From the NCBI GenBank assembly GCA_037447605.1, contig CM074818.1:428067-461652 (forward strand): a stretch of DNA of 33,586 nucleotides, given 5' to 3'. The notes under the pieces are model-generated. The model was not told the DNA's origin. It worked only from the letters and a program-made list of their open reading frames with translations, and searched no databases. The stretch is from Zygnema circumcarinatum. Lineage: Eukaryota; Streptophyta; Zygnematophyceae; Zygnematales; Zygnemataceae. How positions within the stretch are numbered: position 1 is the first letter of the stretch; every line of letters starts with the position of its first letter. The translations under genes were made by a program, and so were the position numbers. Of this stretch, positions 1 to 11,700 are shown piece after piece.

Positions 1-63
1 CCCTCCCCCCTTCCCCCTCTCCCTTCCCCAGCTGAGAGTAAGGGGCTACCGCTGAGAGCTTGC

Positions 64-3000
64 CATGAGTCCTCTTGCCACCTGGCAGCCCAGCGTGCCG
101 GCTCCGAGGATAAGGCAGCGGCTCTCAGCCAATCGCTGAAGCTCAAGGGACGGAAGTGCGCGCCACCTCATCAGCTTCAGATTCAAGTCCGCTGCAGAGG
201 TCGCAAGCCTGAACTAAAAACAAAAAAATGCATCTCTTCATCATTGTATCAATTTTTTTACAAATATGTAATTTCACATTTGCAAATCCCCATTTGGATT
301 TGTGAAGGACTAAAATGCAAAGACATGGTAACGTAAAATCTCCCCTCCATTCCCCCCCAGAGTAAGAGAGAGGAGCGGAGAGAATTGTACCGGACGGGGT
401 CCATAGTTGGAGCCACGTCAGCAAAACGAGGTCCATATTTTCCTCTCGCGTTTCTCTCCCATCCCACCGCATCGGGACAAGTGTGACCACTGGCCCACTC
501 TGCACCATGGGGAGGGGCAGGGGGAGGGGAAGGGGGAGGAGGAGGCAGGGAGATAGAGGGTAGAGGGAGCGGGGGAGAGAGTGAGAGTGAGAGGGAGGAA
601 GAGTGAGATTTAGGGAAGGGCGAGGGGAGGGGGAGATGATGAGGTTGCGATGGAGGGGAGAGGGGTAGAGGAAGAGCGAGAGAAAGGGAAAGAGAGAGAG
701 AGAGAGAAAGAGAGAGAAACGAGGGGAAGCGAGACACAGAGAAAGTGAGTGGACTGAGGTAAGGAGAGAGGAGGAAAGCAAGGGGATGGGGTAGAGGAAG
801 GGACGGACGCAAGAAGCGGAAGAGAAATCTAAGATTTGAAACTGTTGACTTCTGAACTCTTTAGGGTATTGGGTTCCTCGAGTTTTAAGAATGAGGGTTC
901 CCTTTTGAAATACTGAGTCGATGGTTGCAATGCCTCAAAGCAGACCTGGCAGAGATGGTAGAGAGACGTCCAATATGAGAGAGTGCTGTAGATCTGCTCT
1001 CCCTCTCCTCTCCCTCACACAGAGCACTCGGAGGCTGAGAGTGCGCCACCTGGCAACAGCCAGCGCAAGCAAATTCCGAAGTGGCCATCCCGGATTGGTT
1101 GGAAGGTGGCAGGGGTCAAAAAATGCAAGCAGCACCTGCAGGCATATTCGAAAGGTGCATAAACAGATAATAAAAAGATAGGAAAGAGGAGTGCGGGAGG
1201 GAGAGAGTTAAGGGAGTGGGGAGTGAGAGATACATGATCATGTGAATGAGTCTGAAAAAAGATATATGGGATAAATGCAGTCGATTTCAGCAATCTCCTT
1301 CACTGTGCGAACTCTTGCCAGTCTATGCGAGAAGATCTTAAAACGATCTAAAACTTTAAGGAAATTCTGCTTTAGTGGACCTGCCCGTTCAAGAAAAAGA
1401 GGATGAGGGCCTCACCTGCCCCTCCTCTTTCTGAAGAGCCTCCCACTCTAGAAGGGAGTGGCTGCTGACACTCTCATTGGATACTACATGCAGCAAAAAT
1501 GCATATGGAACTGCAGCAAACAAGAAATCAATAATGAGTTAAACGATTCTCTCTGTCTCCCCATCCCTTTACCTTTCCTCCCTCTCTAACTCCCTCGCAA
1601 TCTCCCTCTCTCATCTGTGCCTTCCTCTCTGTACCTCTCTTTCTCTCTCACTTCCTGTACCATTCAAAAGGCACAGATTAAGCCCTATTCCCTAGAATTA
1701 CGGTCTCCTCAGATTCTAGGGCTACAATAATTTCGAGGCTACAAGTGCATGAGGCTGAGCGAAAAAGCGGAATCTCCACCTGCAGAGAGATTATCTCCTT
1801 TTTCTTGCGGCAGAGAGGAGGCTTTCAATGGATGGCCCCTCCTTAGGGTATCACATTCAGTCTGAATAGCAGCCACCTGCCATTCCACGAGGGAGGGAGG
1901 GACGGAGGGAAGGAGGGAGTGGGGAGAAAGAGAAGGGGGGAGAGGACGAGGGAGGGAGTGGGTGAGGGAATGAAAGGGCGAAGGATGGAAAGGAGAAGAC
2001 AGGGAGAGAGAGAAAGAGAGGGAGAGAGTGAGGGGAAAGTAAGAAATAAGAGAGCGAGAACGAGAGATCAATATTGCGGACAAAGAAGGGCAAAGTCAAA
2101 TATGCAAGGTCGGTGGAAGGCAAGGTGAGCAAACGAACAGAACGGCTAATGAAGCTCAGAGGAAGCTAAAAGTTCTTTAGGATTTGAAAACGAGGACAGA
2201 TGGGTTAAAATATTTTGAAGGTCACCTGCGTGTTGCTGAAAATATTCGCAGCAATTTGCGGAGGAGGGGCTTTCGCAGGTTCCGGAAGAACTAAGCCCGG
2301 AAAAGCAAGCCAGTAGTGAAAGGCCCATTTCTTTAGGTCAGCGAAGGAGATAAGCAGAAATCGGAGAAGAAGAGAGGGATCGGCTTCAGCTCTCCCAGAG
2401 TGAATGTCAGCCCATATCTGCTCCCAAGTCCTTTGTTACCATTCAGCCAAAAAAACATCTTTGCTTTCATGTCAACACTTTAAAGAGGCACAGTGGTTCC
2501 TCACAGTTCTCTACCGAAAGATGTGAAGACAAAACGATGTGAAGCCTTGTGCTTCATGGAAATCTTTCAAGTTCAATACTGATTCATCTTGATAAAAACC
2601 CTACCTGCTGAGCTGCTTCCTTCAGCATTCCTGCTCTATTGAGGCTCTTGAAATTTTCCAAAGTGTTCAGATTGTGGAGGGCCCCAGGGGCAATAAAGCG
2701 AGCACTCTGCGTTGCATTCTGCATGGGAGAAGCGCCGGAGAGGTCCCTCTCGGGAAGAGAGAGAGAGTCGGGAGCAAGGTAGAAGGGAGAGGAGTACTCT
2801 GCATGGTTTGCAGGGACATAGCTTCCTGTCATGCACGGAAAGTAACATTTCGTTGGTAGAGGAAGTGGAAGTGGAGAGGGAAAAGGGAGTTGGAGGGGGT
2901 GGCAGAGAGGGAGACAAAGTGCAAGCAAGGGAATGGAAAAATACAATAGAAATAATCTTGAAGAAAGTAAAAACTCGGGGAAAAGAACTAGATTAAAGGG

Positions 3001-3501
3001 ACTCCGGAAACAGGAAATTGCAGAAATTAAAAAAATCCACGTGCAATCCATGACAATCATGCCGCCAGAAGAATACTATGAAGATGATGCCGATGGTGAT
3101 GATAATGAAGCCAATGATGTGGATGAGACAGACCGTGGCAACGATGATGATGATGATAATCATCATCAAGATGATGATGATGCTGATGATGATGATTATC
3201 ATCATCATCAAGATCATCAAGATCACCAAGATGATGATAATAATCATCAAGGTGATAATGATAATGATGATGACTGATGACAATGATGATGATGATGGTG
3301 ACAACGACGACAATAATGATGGCGATGATGATGCCATGGTGATGAGCCCATCCATGACATGGCGTGCTCCCTACCGCCGACGGCCCACGCGGCCTCCGAG
3401 AGGCGCGCCACGTGCAGTTTGCGCTCCGCCAGGCGCTCCCAAAAGGAGGGCTCCGCCGCGCTCTGCCACGGCGCGAACTGCACCACCTCCGCCTCCGCCA
3501 T
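64..3501 (-). CDS. ATG7: ATG7, ubiquitin-like modifier-activating (E1-like) autophagy enzyme, 5' part
   Basis: ATG7 activates ATG8 and ATG12 by adenylation and thioester formation and passes them to ATG3 and ATG10 in the cytosol. Minus-strand exons: 3375-3501 (ATG at 3501), 2605-2825, 2226-2417, 1780-1876, 1416-1483, 946-1135, 391-499 and 64-208; phases agree and total 383 codons. Recognisable ATG7 blocks are VVQFAP and SFWERL near the N terminus, [71 protein letters not shown] and finally [14 protein letters not shown], the nucleotide-binding glycine loop that opens the E1/ThiF domain. The rest of that domain and the catalytic cysteine lie beyond the left edge. Exon 4 could instead end at 1743, which would keep a PFFLV-like block but needs a different acceptor for exon 5. 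The exon 6 donor (GTCTGC) is weak and the exon 8 donor looks like GC (ATG then GCAAGC). Family identity is very sure; exons 4-5 are the least sure. Confidence 0.95.
3078..3300. repeat. GAT/ATC trinucleotide microsatellite in ATG7 intron 1
   Basis: A degenerate run of GAT, GATGAT and ATCATC triplets lies inside the first ATG7 intron (2826-3374). It reads open in several frames as Asp/His-rich or Ile/Met-rich peptides. These are artefacts of the triplet period, since flanking exons join cleanly across it. Confidence 0.85.
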
Positions 3502-4220
3502 GGCCGGTCGGCCTACCTGCTTCCTCGCGCCCTAACCCTAACTTCAACCCTAACCTTCACCCAAACCCTAACCCTAAACCAAACCCTGCTGGCCTACTCC
3601 ATGCCCTAGCCCCAGCGCAGCCTCCTCTAAACCCTTCCACAGGAAGAGGCCTAAGCAGAAGCCTCAACCCTAATTTGAGGCACCCTGAGGGAGAGAGAGA
3701 GAGAGCGAGGGAGAGCGAGAGGGGGGCCCATTGTAGCTCCAAAAAGGGAAGGGCAGCAGGAAAATGCAGACCCATGGCCCCATGGCCATGCGTGAGGCAA
3801 GGGGGCCATGGAGTCAGCCACGAGGGTACCATCCATGGCCATGACATGACATGCCGTACCATGACCATCCGATACTTACGGTATCATCGATACTGGTGCA
3901 ATATCGTAATATCGGAATATTGGAAGATATTGTACTTGACCGTACAGCATTGAACGGCTCCAATCACAGGTAGCGCCGCTACATGTCGCAGTTCCAATTC
4001 GGTTCAGGTAAACGACAACCGCTACAACTGTCGCATGGAGCGCCTTTGTCCACCACCCCTTCCCAAAAAAGCAGCTGTCTCCCGCTTCCTACCCCCCCTA
4101 TCTCTCTCCTCTGCCTCCAACTCACACCCTCTCCCTATTCCACTCTCTTCCCTTCCCCCTCTCTCGCTCCCTCTCTCTCTCCCTCTCTCCCTCTCTCTCT
4201 CTCTCCATTCCGCCTCGACC
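3502..4220. promoter_or_regulatory. Divergent intergenic spacer between ATG7 and the MATH/TRAF1-like gene
   Basis: This 719-bp spacer lies between two start codons pointing away from each other, so it should hold both promoters. At 3530-3588 it carries degenerate CCCTAA/AAACCCTA units like the telo-box found near transcription starts of many plant genes, just upstream of ATG7. Four CCATGG palindromes lie at 3772-3777, 3780-3785, 3806-3811 and 3833-3838. A GATAC/ATCG-rich block is at 3865-3945. A CT-rich leader at about 4125-4206 ends just before the MATH-gene ATG. No other gene was recognised. The promoter role is inferred from position. Confidence 0.6.
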
Positions 4221-7200
4221 ATGCGGCCCAAGCCCTCGGCGGAGCCGCGTCTGCGCTCGGACGGCGCCGCGTCTTCTGCAAGCGCACGCGTGCAGAGCGG
4301 CGCAGAAGATGCCACGTGGCAGGCCGGCCAGGACGCCCTCACGAGCGCGGCCTCTGCAGCGACGACCTCCGCCTGCCTCGACAGCGATGAGGAAGGTGGG
4401 AGCTGGAGGGAGGGAGAGCGAGAGGGAGAGGGAGAGGGAGAGGGAGAGAGTGGGAGAGGGAGAGGAGTGAGAGAGGGAGAGGGAGTGGGAGAGGGAGAGG
4501 GAGAGGGAGAGGGAGAGGGAGGGAGAGGGAGAGGGAGAGGGAGATTGAGCGGGGAGAGAGATACGGGAATGTGAGCTAAGTGGAAGGATTCGGGGAAGGA
4601 GAGAGTGAGGAGAGGAGGGACGGGGAGTGAGAGTGGGAGGGAGATGTGAGAGAGTTGAGGGAGGTGTCCAATACGAAAAGGTTCCTCTCTCTCTTTATTT
4701 CAGAGAGTTCTCCTTATTCTTATGATTAGGGTTTCTGGCGCTGTGAGCTCTACCTTATTAGGGTTAGGGTTGGGAGAGGCCGGTCATTATACAGCTAATT
4801 CGATTGAACAGTAGCATAATGTACTGCTTTTGAATGACGAATGCAGAGAGAGAGAGCGAGCGAGAGCGAGAGAGAGAGAGAGAGAGAGAGGCAGAGAATG
4901 AGAGAGAGCGACAGAGAGAGAGTGACAGAGAGAGAGGGAGAGGGAGAGAGTGACAGAGAGAGAGGGAGGGAGAGAGACGTCCAGCTCACCTTTGTAATTC
5001 TTCTGTGCTCGTAGGTTAGGGCCAAATTAGGCGTAGGGTTAGTGAGCAGGGGCGAGGAGGTAGAGGCTGACGTGCAATTACTTCTGGAAACATCATTTTT
5101 TTTGCCACTACAATGTTCAATTCATGGGAAACCTCGTGAGGATTACCCTTGCAAACACGAGGTTTTGGGGTCCGCCGTATTATGTTGTCTACTCTGTCCT
5201 CCTTGTTTTCCCTCTGTATCTCCTCCAACCTCTCTCTCCACGTCTCTTTCTCTGTCCCCCGCTCTCTCTCTCCCCTTCTCTCTCTCACCTCCCCTGACTG
5301 CTTCCCCGCACACTTGTCCTCTTCCTTTTGCTCTACTTCTCTCTTCACTTTCTCACTCAACCTTCCGCCATCTCTACTTCCGTTTCTCTCTCTGACCCTC
5401 CCCCCTCTCTCTCTATTCTCCCCTCCCCCTCTCCCCCTCCTCCATCCTATCTCTCCTACTCCCTCGCCCTCTTGTGCTGTCCACTCACACTCTCTCTCTG
5501 CTCCATTCTGCGTTCCTATTTCTTCCGCAGGGCTGAAGCCGTCCGATCTGTACGGCAAATTCACATGGAAGATTGAAACGTTTTCAGAGATCAACAAGCG
5601 AGAGCTCCGGAGCAATGTATTCGAGGTCGGCGGCTACAAATGGTATGCAAATTAAACATTTTTCTCTAAATCTCTTCTATCTCCCCACTTCAAACAACAA
5701 AATTAAGTCGCTCCTTTACGCTTTCATTATACCTTCAAGGGACATTCTATTAGCCCGAGTCGAACTGCTGTTCTATGTTCTTGTGGAAGCAGGCATTGAA
5801 GCCCTCTTGCATATTATTCATGCAAGAGTTCAGTCAGGTTTGCGGGCCTGCTTAAATGAGTGTTTCCAGGGCCGGTTAGGGTACTTGGGGATGAGGGAGA
5901 GGGAGAGACAGGGAGAAGGAGATGGAGAGAGAGGGGGAGAAGGAGAGGGAGGGGGAGAGGGAGAGGGAGGAGTGGAAAGGGAGAGAGAAATTAGAGTTGC
6001 AGGCCTGCTTTTTGGACTTAAGTTTGGTCATCATCTGATGAGAGATGTGGGAGGGGAATACCATTCATGCAGGTACATATTGGTTTATCCGCAGGGCTGT
6101 GATGTGTGTAACCATCTCTCCCTATTTTTATGTGTGGCGGACTATGACAAGCTTCTCCCAGGTGACTCAAACAATAGTATTGACAAGTCTTATTTGTTTC
6201 TGCCACTCTCCCTCCCTTTCCTTTCCCTTCCCTCCCCAGAAGCCTCAAAGGTTGAACGAGGGAATGTTAACACCTTCATTTCCCTTGTTCCTTTTTTTTG
6301 CAGGATGGAACCATTTTGCCCAGTTCACCATCGCTGTTGTCAACAAAGATCCAAAGAAGTCCAAATATTCAGGTGAGGTCTATGGTACTTCTCACTATCT
6401 CACACGCGTCACACGTCTCATAAGCGGCAACCTTTCCCTCCCTCCTCCCTCCCTCCCTCCTCCATCCTATCTCTCCTACTCCCTCGCCCTCTTGTGCTGT
6501 CCACTCACACTCTCTCTCTGCTCCATTCTGCGTTCCTATTTCTTCCGCAGGGCTGAAGCCGTCCGATCTGTACGGCAAATTCACATGGAAGATTGAAACG
6601 TTTTCAGAGATCAACAAGCGAGAGCTCCGGAGCAATGTATTCGAGGTCGGCGGCTACAAATGGTATGCAAATTAAACATTTTTCTCTAAATCTCTTCTAT
6701 CTCCCCACTTCAAACAACAAAATTAAGTCGCTCCTTTACGCTTTCATTATACCTTCAAGGGACATTCTATTAGCCCGAGTCGAACTGCTGTTCTATGTTC
6801 TTGTGGAAGCAGGCATTGAAGCCCTCTTGCATATTATTCATGCAAGAGTTCAGTCAGGTTTGCGGGCCTGCTTAAATGAGTGTTTCCAGGGCCGGTTAGG
6901 GTACTTGGGGATGAGGGAGAGGGAGAGACAGGGAGAAGGAGATGGAGAGAGAGGGGGAGAAGGAGAGGGAGGGGGAGAGGGAGAGGGAGGAGTGGAAAGG
7001 GAGAGAGAAATTAGAGTTGCAGGCCTGCTTTTTGGACTTAAGTTTGGTCATCATCTGATGAGAGATGTGGGAGGGGAATACCATTCATGCAGGTACATAT
7101 TGGTTTATCCGCAGGGCTGTGATGTGTGTAACCATCTCTCCCTATTTTTATGTGTGGCGGACTATGACAAGCTTCTCCCAGGTGACTCAAACAATAGTAT

Positions 7201-8718
7201 TGACAAGTCTTATTTGTTTCTGCCACTCTCCCTCCCTTTCCTTTCCCTTCCCTCCCCAGAAGCCTCAAAGGTTGAACGAGGGAATGTTAACACCTTCATT
7301 TCCCTTGTTCCTTTTTTTTGCAGGATGGAACCATTTTGCCCAGTTCACCATCGCTGTTGTCAACAAAGATCCAAAGAAGTCCAAATATTCAGGTGAGGTC
7401 TATGGTACTTCTCACTATCTCACACGCGTCACACGTCTCATAAGCGGCAACCTTTCCCTCCCTCCCTCCCTCCCTCCCTCCCTCATCGCCAATTTTAGCC
7501 AACTTCCCTGATCCCCTTCCTTTCCCGCAGACACTCTGCACCGCTTCTGCAAGAAGGAGCACGATTGGGGTTGGAAGAAGTTCATGGAGAGAGGGAAAAT
7601 GTTGGACGGATTCACCCCCTCTGATACTCTCATCATTAAAGCCCAAGTGCAGGTTATAAGGTTAGCGCCGCAGCTCGTAACCCTCAACCTAAAGCCTACC
7701 CTAGCCCTAGCCTAACACTAACACTAACACTAATCTAACCCTCCTAAACTTAAACCTATCTCTAACTCTAACCCTAACCCTAACACTAACCTACCCCAAA
7801 TCTTAGCTCTAACCCTTACCCCGACCGTAACCGTAACCCTTACTCTAATTCTAACTCTAACCCTAACCTTGATTCTAACCAGAAACCTAACCCTAACCCT
7901 AGCGTTAACCCAACCCTTACCCCAACCCTAACCCTAACCCTAATCCTAACCCTAGCCCTAAGCTAACACTTACCTCTCCCTTTAACCTAAACCTAATCTA
8001 GAATCATCCTTATCTCCAACCTTTACCCTACCACTATTCTAATGACTAAAACTTCAATAGCTGCTTGCTAACCTTAAAATTCCACCTTTAACTTATTCGC
8101 TACAAGTACAAATACATTTTTTTTCTTTTTCTTTGGGGGGGTTAGCAGGGAGAATCCAAGCAGACCTTTTCGCTGCTTGGACAGTCAGTACAGGCGGGAA
8201 CTGGTGAGGGTATATCTCGCAAATGTGGAGAATATTTGTCGGAGATTTGTAGATGAAAAAAGAGACAAACTCGGGAAGCTTCTGGAAGACTCGGCGCGCT
8301 GGCTCAGGTGTGAACACATGTTAAATATTCACATATTTAAGGTTTTTTGTAGTTGTTGAAATGTTCACGATATTGGGAGAGTTAGACAGAGATTGATGAT
8401 AGATGTTAACGATAGCGAGAGAGGGAGACCAAGACAGAGGGACAGAGAGAGGGAGACAGAGACAGAGGGACAGAGAGAGAGACAGAGAGACGGAGAGACA
8501 GAACGAGCGAGAGAGAGACAGAGAGACAGAACGAGAGGGAGGGAGACAGAGACGGAGAGACAGAGAGACAGAGGCAGAGGGACAGAGAGAGACAGAGGAA
8601 CATAAAGAGAGAGAGAGACAGAGAGACGGAGAGACAGAGGCAGAGAGGCAGAGGGACAGAGAGAGAGGCAGAGAGACAGAAAGAGAGTTAGAGACAGAGA
8701 GACCGAAAGAGAGAGAGG

Positions 8719-8794
<76 letters not shown>

Positions 8795-11700
8795 CCAACC
8801 CTGAACCCACCCCCCCGCCCTCCCTCTCTGCAGCCTCCGTTCCTTTTGGGCCGCAGTGGACGACGGCACGCGGCGCCGCCTTGCGCGGGAGAGAAGTGAC
8901 GTCATCCTGCGCGCCCTCGTGAAGCGTTTCTTTAACGACCGCGAGGTGACGTCAACACTCGTCATGCACGCGCTGCACAGCGCCTGCAGAGACCTGCTCG
9001 CTCTCTCCTCCCGCAGGAGTGGGAGTGGGAGTGGGAGTGGAGGTGGGAGTGGGAGTGGGTGTGCGAGTGAGAGTGGAGGTGGGAGTCGGAGTGGGTGTGG
9101 GAGTGGGAGTGGAGGTGGGAGTGGGAGTGGGTGTGGGAGTGGGATTGGAGGTGGGAGTGGGAGAGGGAGTGGGAATGAGGGAAGCACTGGGGAGGGAAAC
9201 TTGAAGGCTGCGGGAGAGGGAGGGAGAGGGAAGGGGCAGGGCTTAGAGGGAGAGGCGAAGGGGGGAGGAGGAGGAGGAGGAGGAGAGGGTTCAGGGGCGG
9301 TGGTTTGGATAGAGAAGGGGTCGTTTGTGTTGGCGGGAGATGTGTTGGGGCTGTTGGAGAGAGCGGTGGGAGAGACCATTCCTTCATATAAGGAGGAGAA
9401 GGGACCCCAGAGTCGCTCAAAAGTAAGAGCATTCTCTCTCTCTCCCTCACTCTCCCTAACTCTCTCTCTCGCTGCTTTTCCCTTTCCTCTGTATATCTTG
9501 TTGTTGTACTAAGGACATTCTCTCTCTCTCTCTCTCCCACTCTCTCTCTCTCTCTTCCTCTCTCTCTCTTTCTCTTTCTCTCTCTCTCTCGTTCTCTCTC
9601 TCTCTGTCTCTCTCTCTCCCTCTCTTGCTCTCTCTCTCTCTCTGCTTGTGCAGGAAGTGGGAATGGATGAAGTGGGGAAGGAGGCGGTAGAGAGAGACGA
9701 GAGGCGGCTGACGGAGCTTGGGAGGAGGACGGTGGAGATGTTTGTTCTCACGCACCTTTTCAGGTAAACAAATTTCCCAACAAATTTCGCGAAAAGGCAA
9801 AAAATCTTCAAGCCCCAACATTACAGTTTTTGAGGAATTTGGGAGTAAACATGCCTATCGAGAAATTCAACTCGTCTATGCCAAGGATTGCAGCATTTAA
9901 TTTATGTAGCTTTTGCAGCATAAAATTTGAACATATACATTTCGAAGGCGGAGAACGGAAATGGGTTTCCGTAGATTACAACTGACAACTGACAACTTCA
10001 CGTTTCTTTGTGTTTTTTTGTGACGTGACAGTAACCGAGTGGAGGTGGCTTATAGAGAAGCAGTAGCTCTCAAACGGCAGGAAGAACTTATAAAGGAGGA
10101 GGAGGCTGCAGAAGCAGCGGAGAGAGAGCTTTTGGCGAGGCGGGAGAAGGCGGAGAGAGAGAGGAGGAGCAAGAAGAAGCAGGTGGGAGAGCGAATCCGA
10201 AATCTGAAATCTGAAATCTGAAATCTGAAATCTGAAATCTGAAATTTGCAGTCTGCAATCTGAAAGAGGTCGACAAGGGTTATGAGCGTATGAGCGTATA
10301 GTTTACGGAAAAAACTACTTAAGAACATCATGTTTTCATGTTATAGATTTTGACGTGGGCGAGAGTGCGGTAGAGGAGGTGGGAGCAATACGAGTGAGAG
10401 CTTCTCTCTGCTGTATACTACTATTATTACTATTATTTATAGTATTCTTCTTACTATTATTATTATTATTATGATTATGAAATATGGGATGCTGGGTCCA
10501 TCAGGCAAAGCAACGGAAAAAAGATCGGAAGGAGAAGAAGGCGGGAGGACAGAGTGGAGCAGAGAGAGAGAGGGAGAGGGAGGAGCAACACATCGACGGT
10601 AGCAGCCTTGAGGGAGAGAGAGAGGAGGTAGGGAGGGGCACCCAATGGACCAATGGGAGCGCTTCTCCGGCTACCAATGGGCACAGAGAGGAGGAAGAGG
10701 AGGGAGAGGAAGAATCCGAAGTCACTATGGAAGAAGCTTCTAGAGAGGAGAGTGATGCTGACGTCAGCGTGAGAGATTGTGAGGTCAGCGCAATTTCGAT
10801 GGAGATAGGTATGACAGTGGGTGGAACGGAAGCCAATTTCAGCACGGAAATCGAGGGAACCCCAAATGCGGAAATTCGAGAAATTGGAGAAATAGGAGAA
10901 AGGCCAATTTTAGTAGAGAGTTTGGAGGTGGATGGGGCGGGTCCATGCAGTCTTAGCAGGGATGTGAGTGTCAGTGAAGGGCAACTGAACAGAATCCAAC
11001 ATGGAGAGGGAGGGGAGGCAGATGTGGAGGGAGAGGTAGTGAGTAGGAGGAGTCTCCATGATGAAGCTTCTTCCACTTGTTCGTCAGATTCTCTCCCTTC
11101 TGTGCATATAAATGGAGTGTTGGGAGAGACTCCTCTCTCGGCAGATTCAAACGGATTAGCAGGAGAGCTGCGGCAGAGACGAGGGCTTTTGGGAATGTGA
11201 GTATCCCTCTCCCTCTCCCTCTCCCTCTCCCTCTCCCTCTCCCTCTCCCTCTCCCTCTCCCGCTGTCTCTCGTTCTCCTTCGCTCTCTTTCTCGTCTCCC
11301 TTTCTCTCTGTCCCTCTCTCTCACAGAATTGATAATTTTCACCTTTCTAATTGATGTTGGTCTTGCGGTTTGAGGGGGGCAGGGTGGAAAATTTCTATAG
11401 AGATGAAGCTGGAACGAGTGAAAATAGTGGGAACGCCTCCCACAGTGCCAACAGGAGGGTTGAACCTGGTCATGCGCTCGGTCCAGATGCAGACACCATC
11501 ATCCTTTCCCTCAAGGAGAGAGTGGTATGGTTGGAACAGAGGCTGCAAGAGAAGGTGAGGGAGAGGAAGCTCACACTTTCTACGTTGATTGAACTTCATC
11601 ATTCTCCCGCCTTTCAACAAACTTCTACATTTCCTTCTCCCTCTTCCTCTCTCTCCCCCCCTCTCACTCTCTCTCGCTCTCTCCCCTCCCCCAATCCTCC

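Noticed and set aside
1-120. A plus-strand exon after the CAG at 29-31
   Set aside because: The frame is open but has no family match, and the opposite strand holds the well-conserved ATG7 exon 64-208.
143-812. Ser/Leu/Pro-rich minus-strand ORFs of about 200 residues
   Set aside because: They are translations of GA/CT repeats in an ATG7 intron. The true ATG7 exons 391-499 and 64-208 use a different joined frame with clear homology.
2993-3277. Asp/His-rich and Ile/Met-rich ORFs
   Set aside because: They arise from the GAT triplet microsatellite inside ATG7 intron 1 and have no homologous exon role.
7676-7990. A chromosome end
   Set aside because: The telomere-like units are degenerate and bounded on both sides by exons of the same gene, so the array is interstitial.
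8321-9379. 352-residue minus-strand ORF rich in Ser, Leu and Pro
   Set aside because: It is antisense to the GA repeat and to the Ser-Gly coding repeat of the MATH gene. The plus strand carries the conserved exon with good splice sites.
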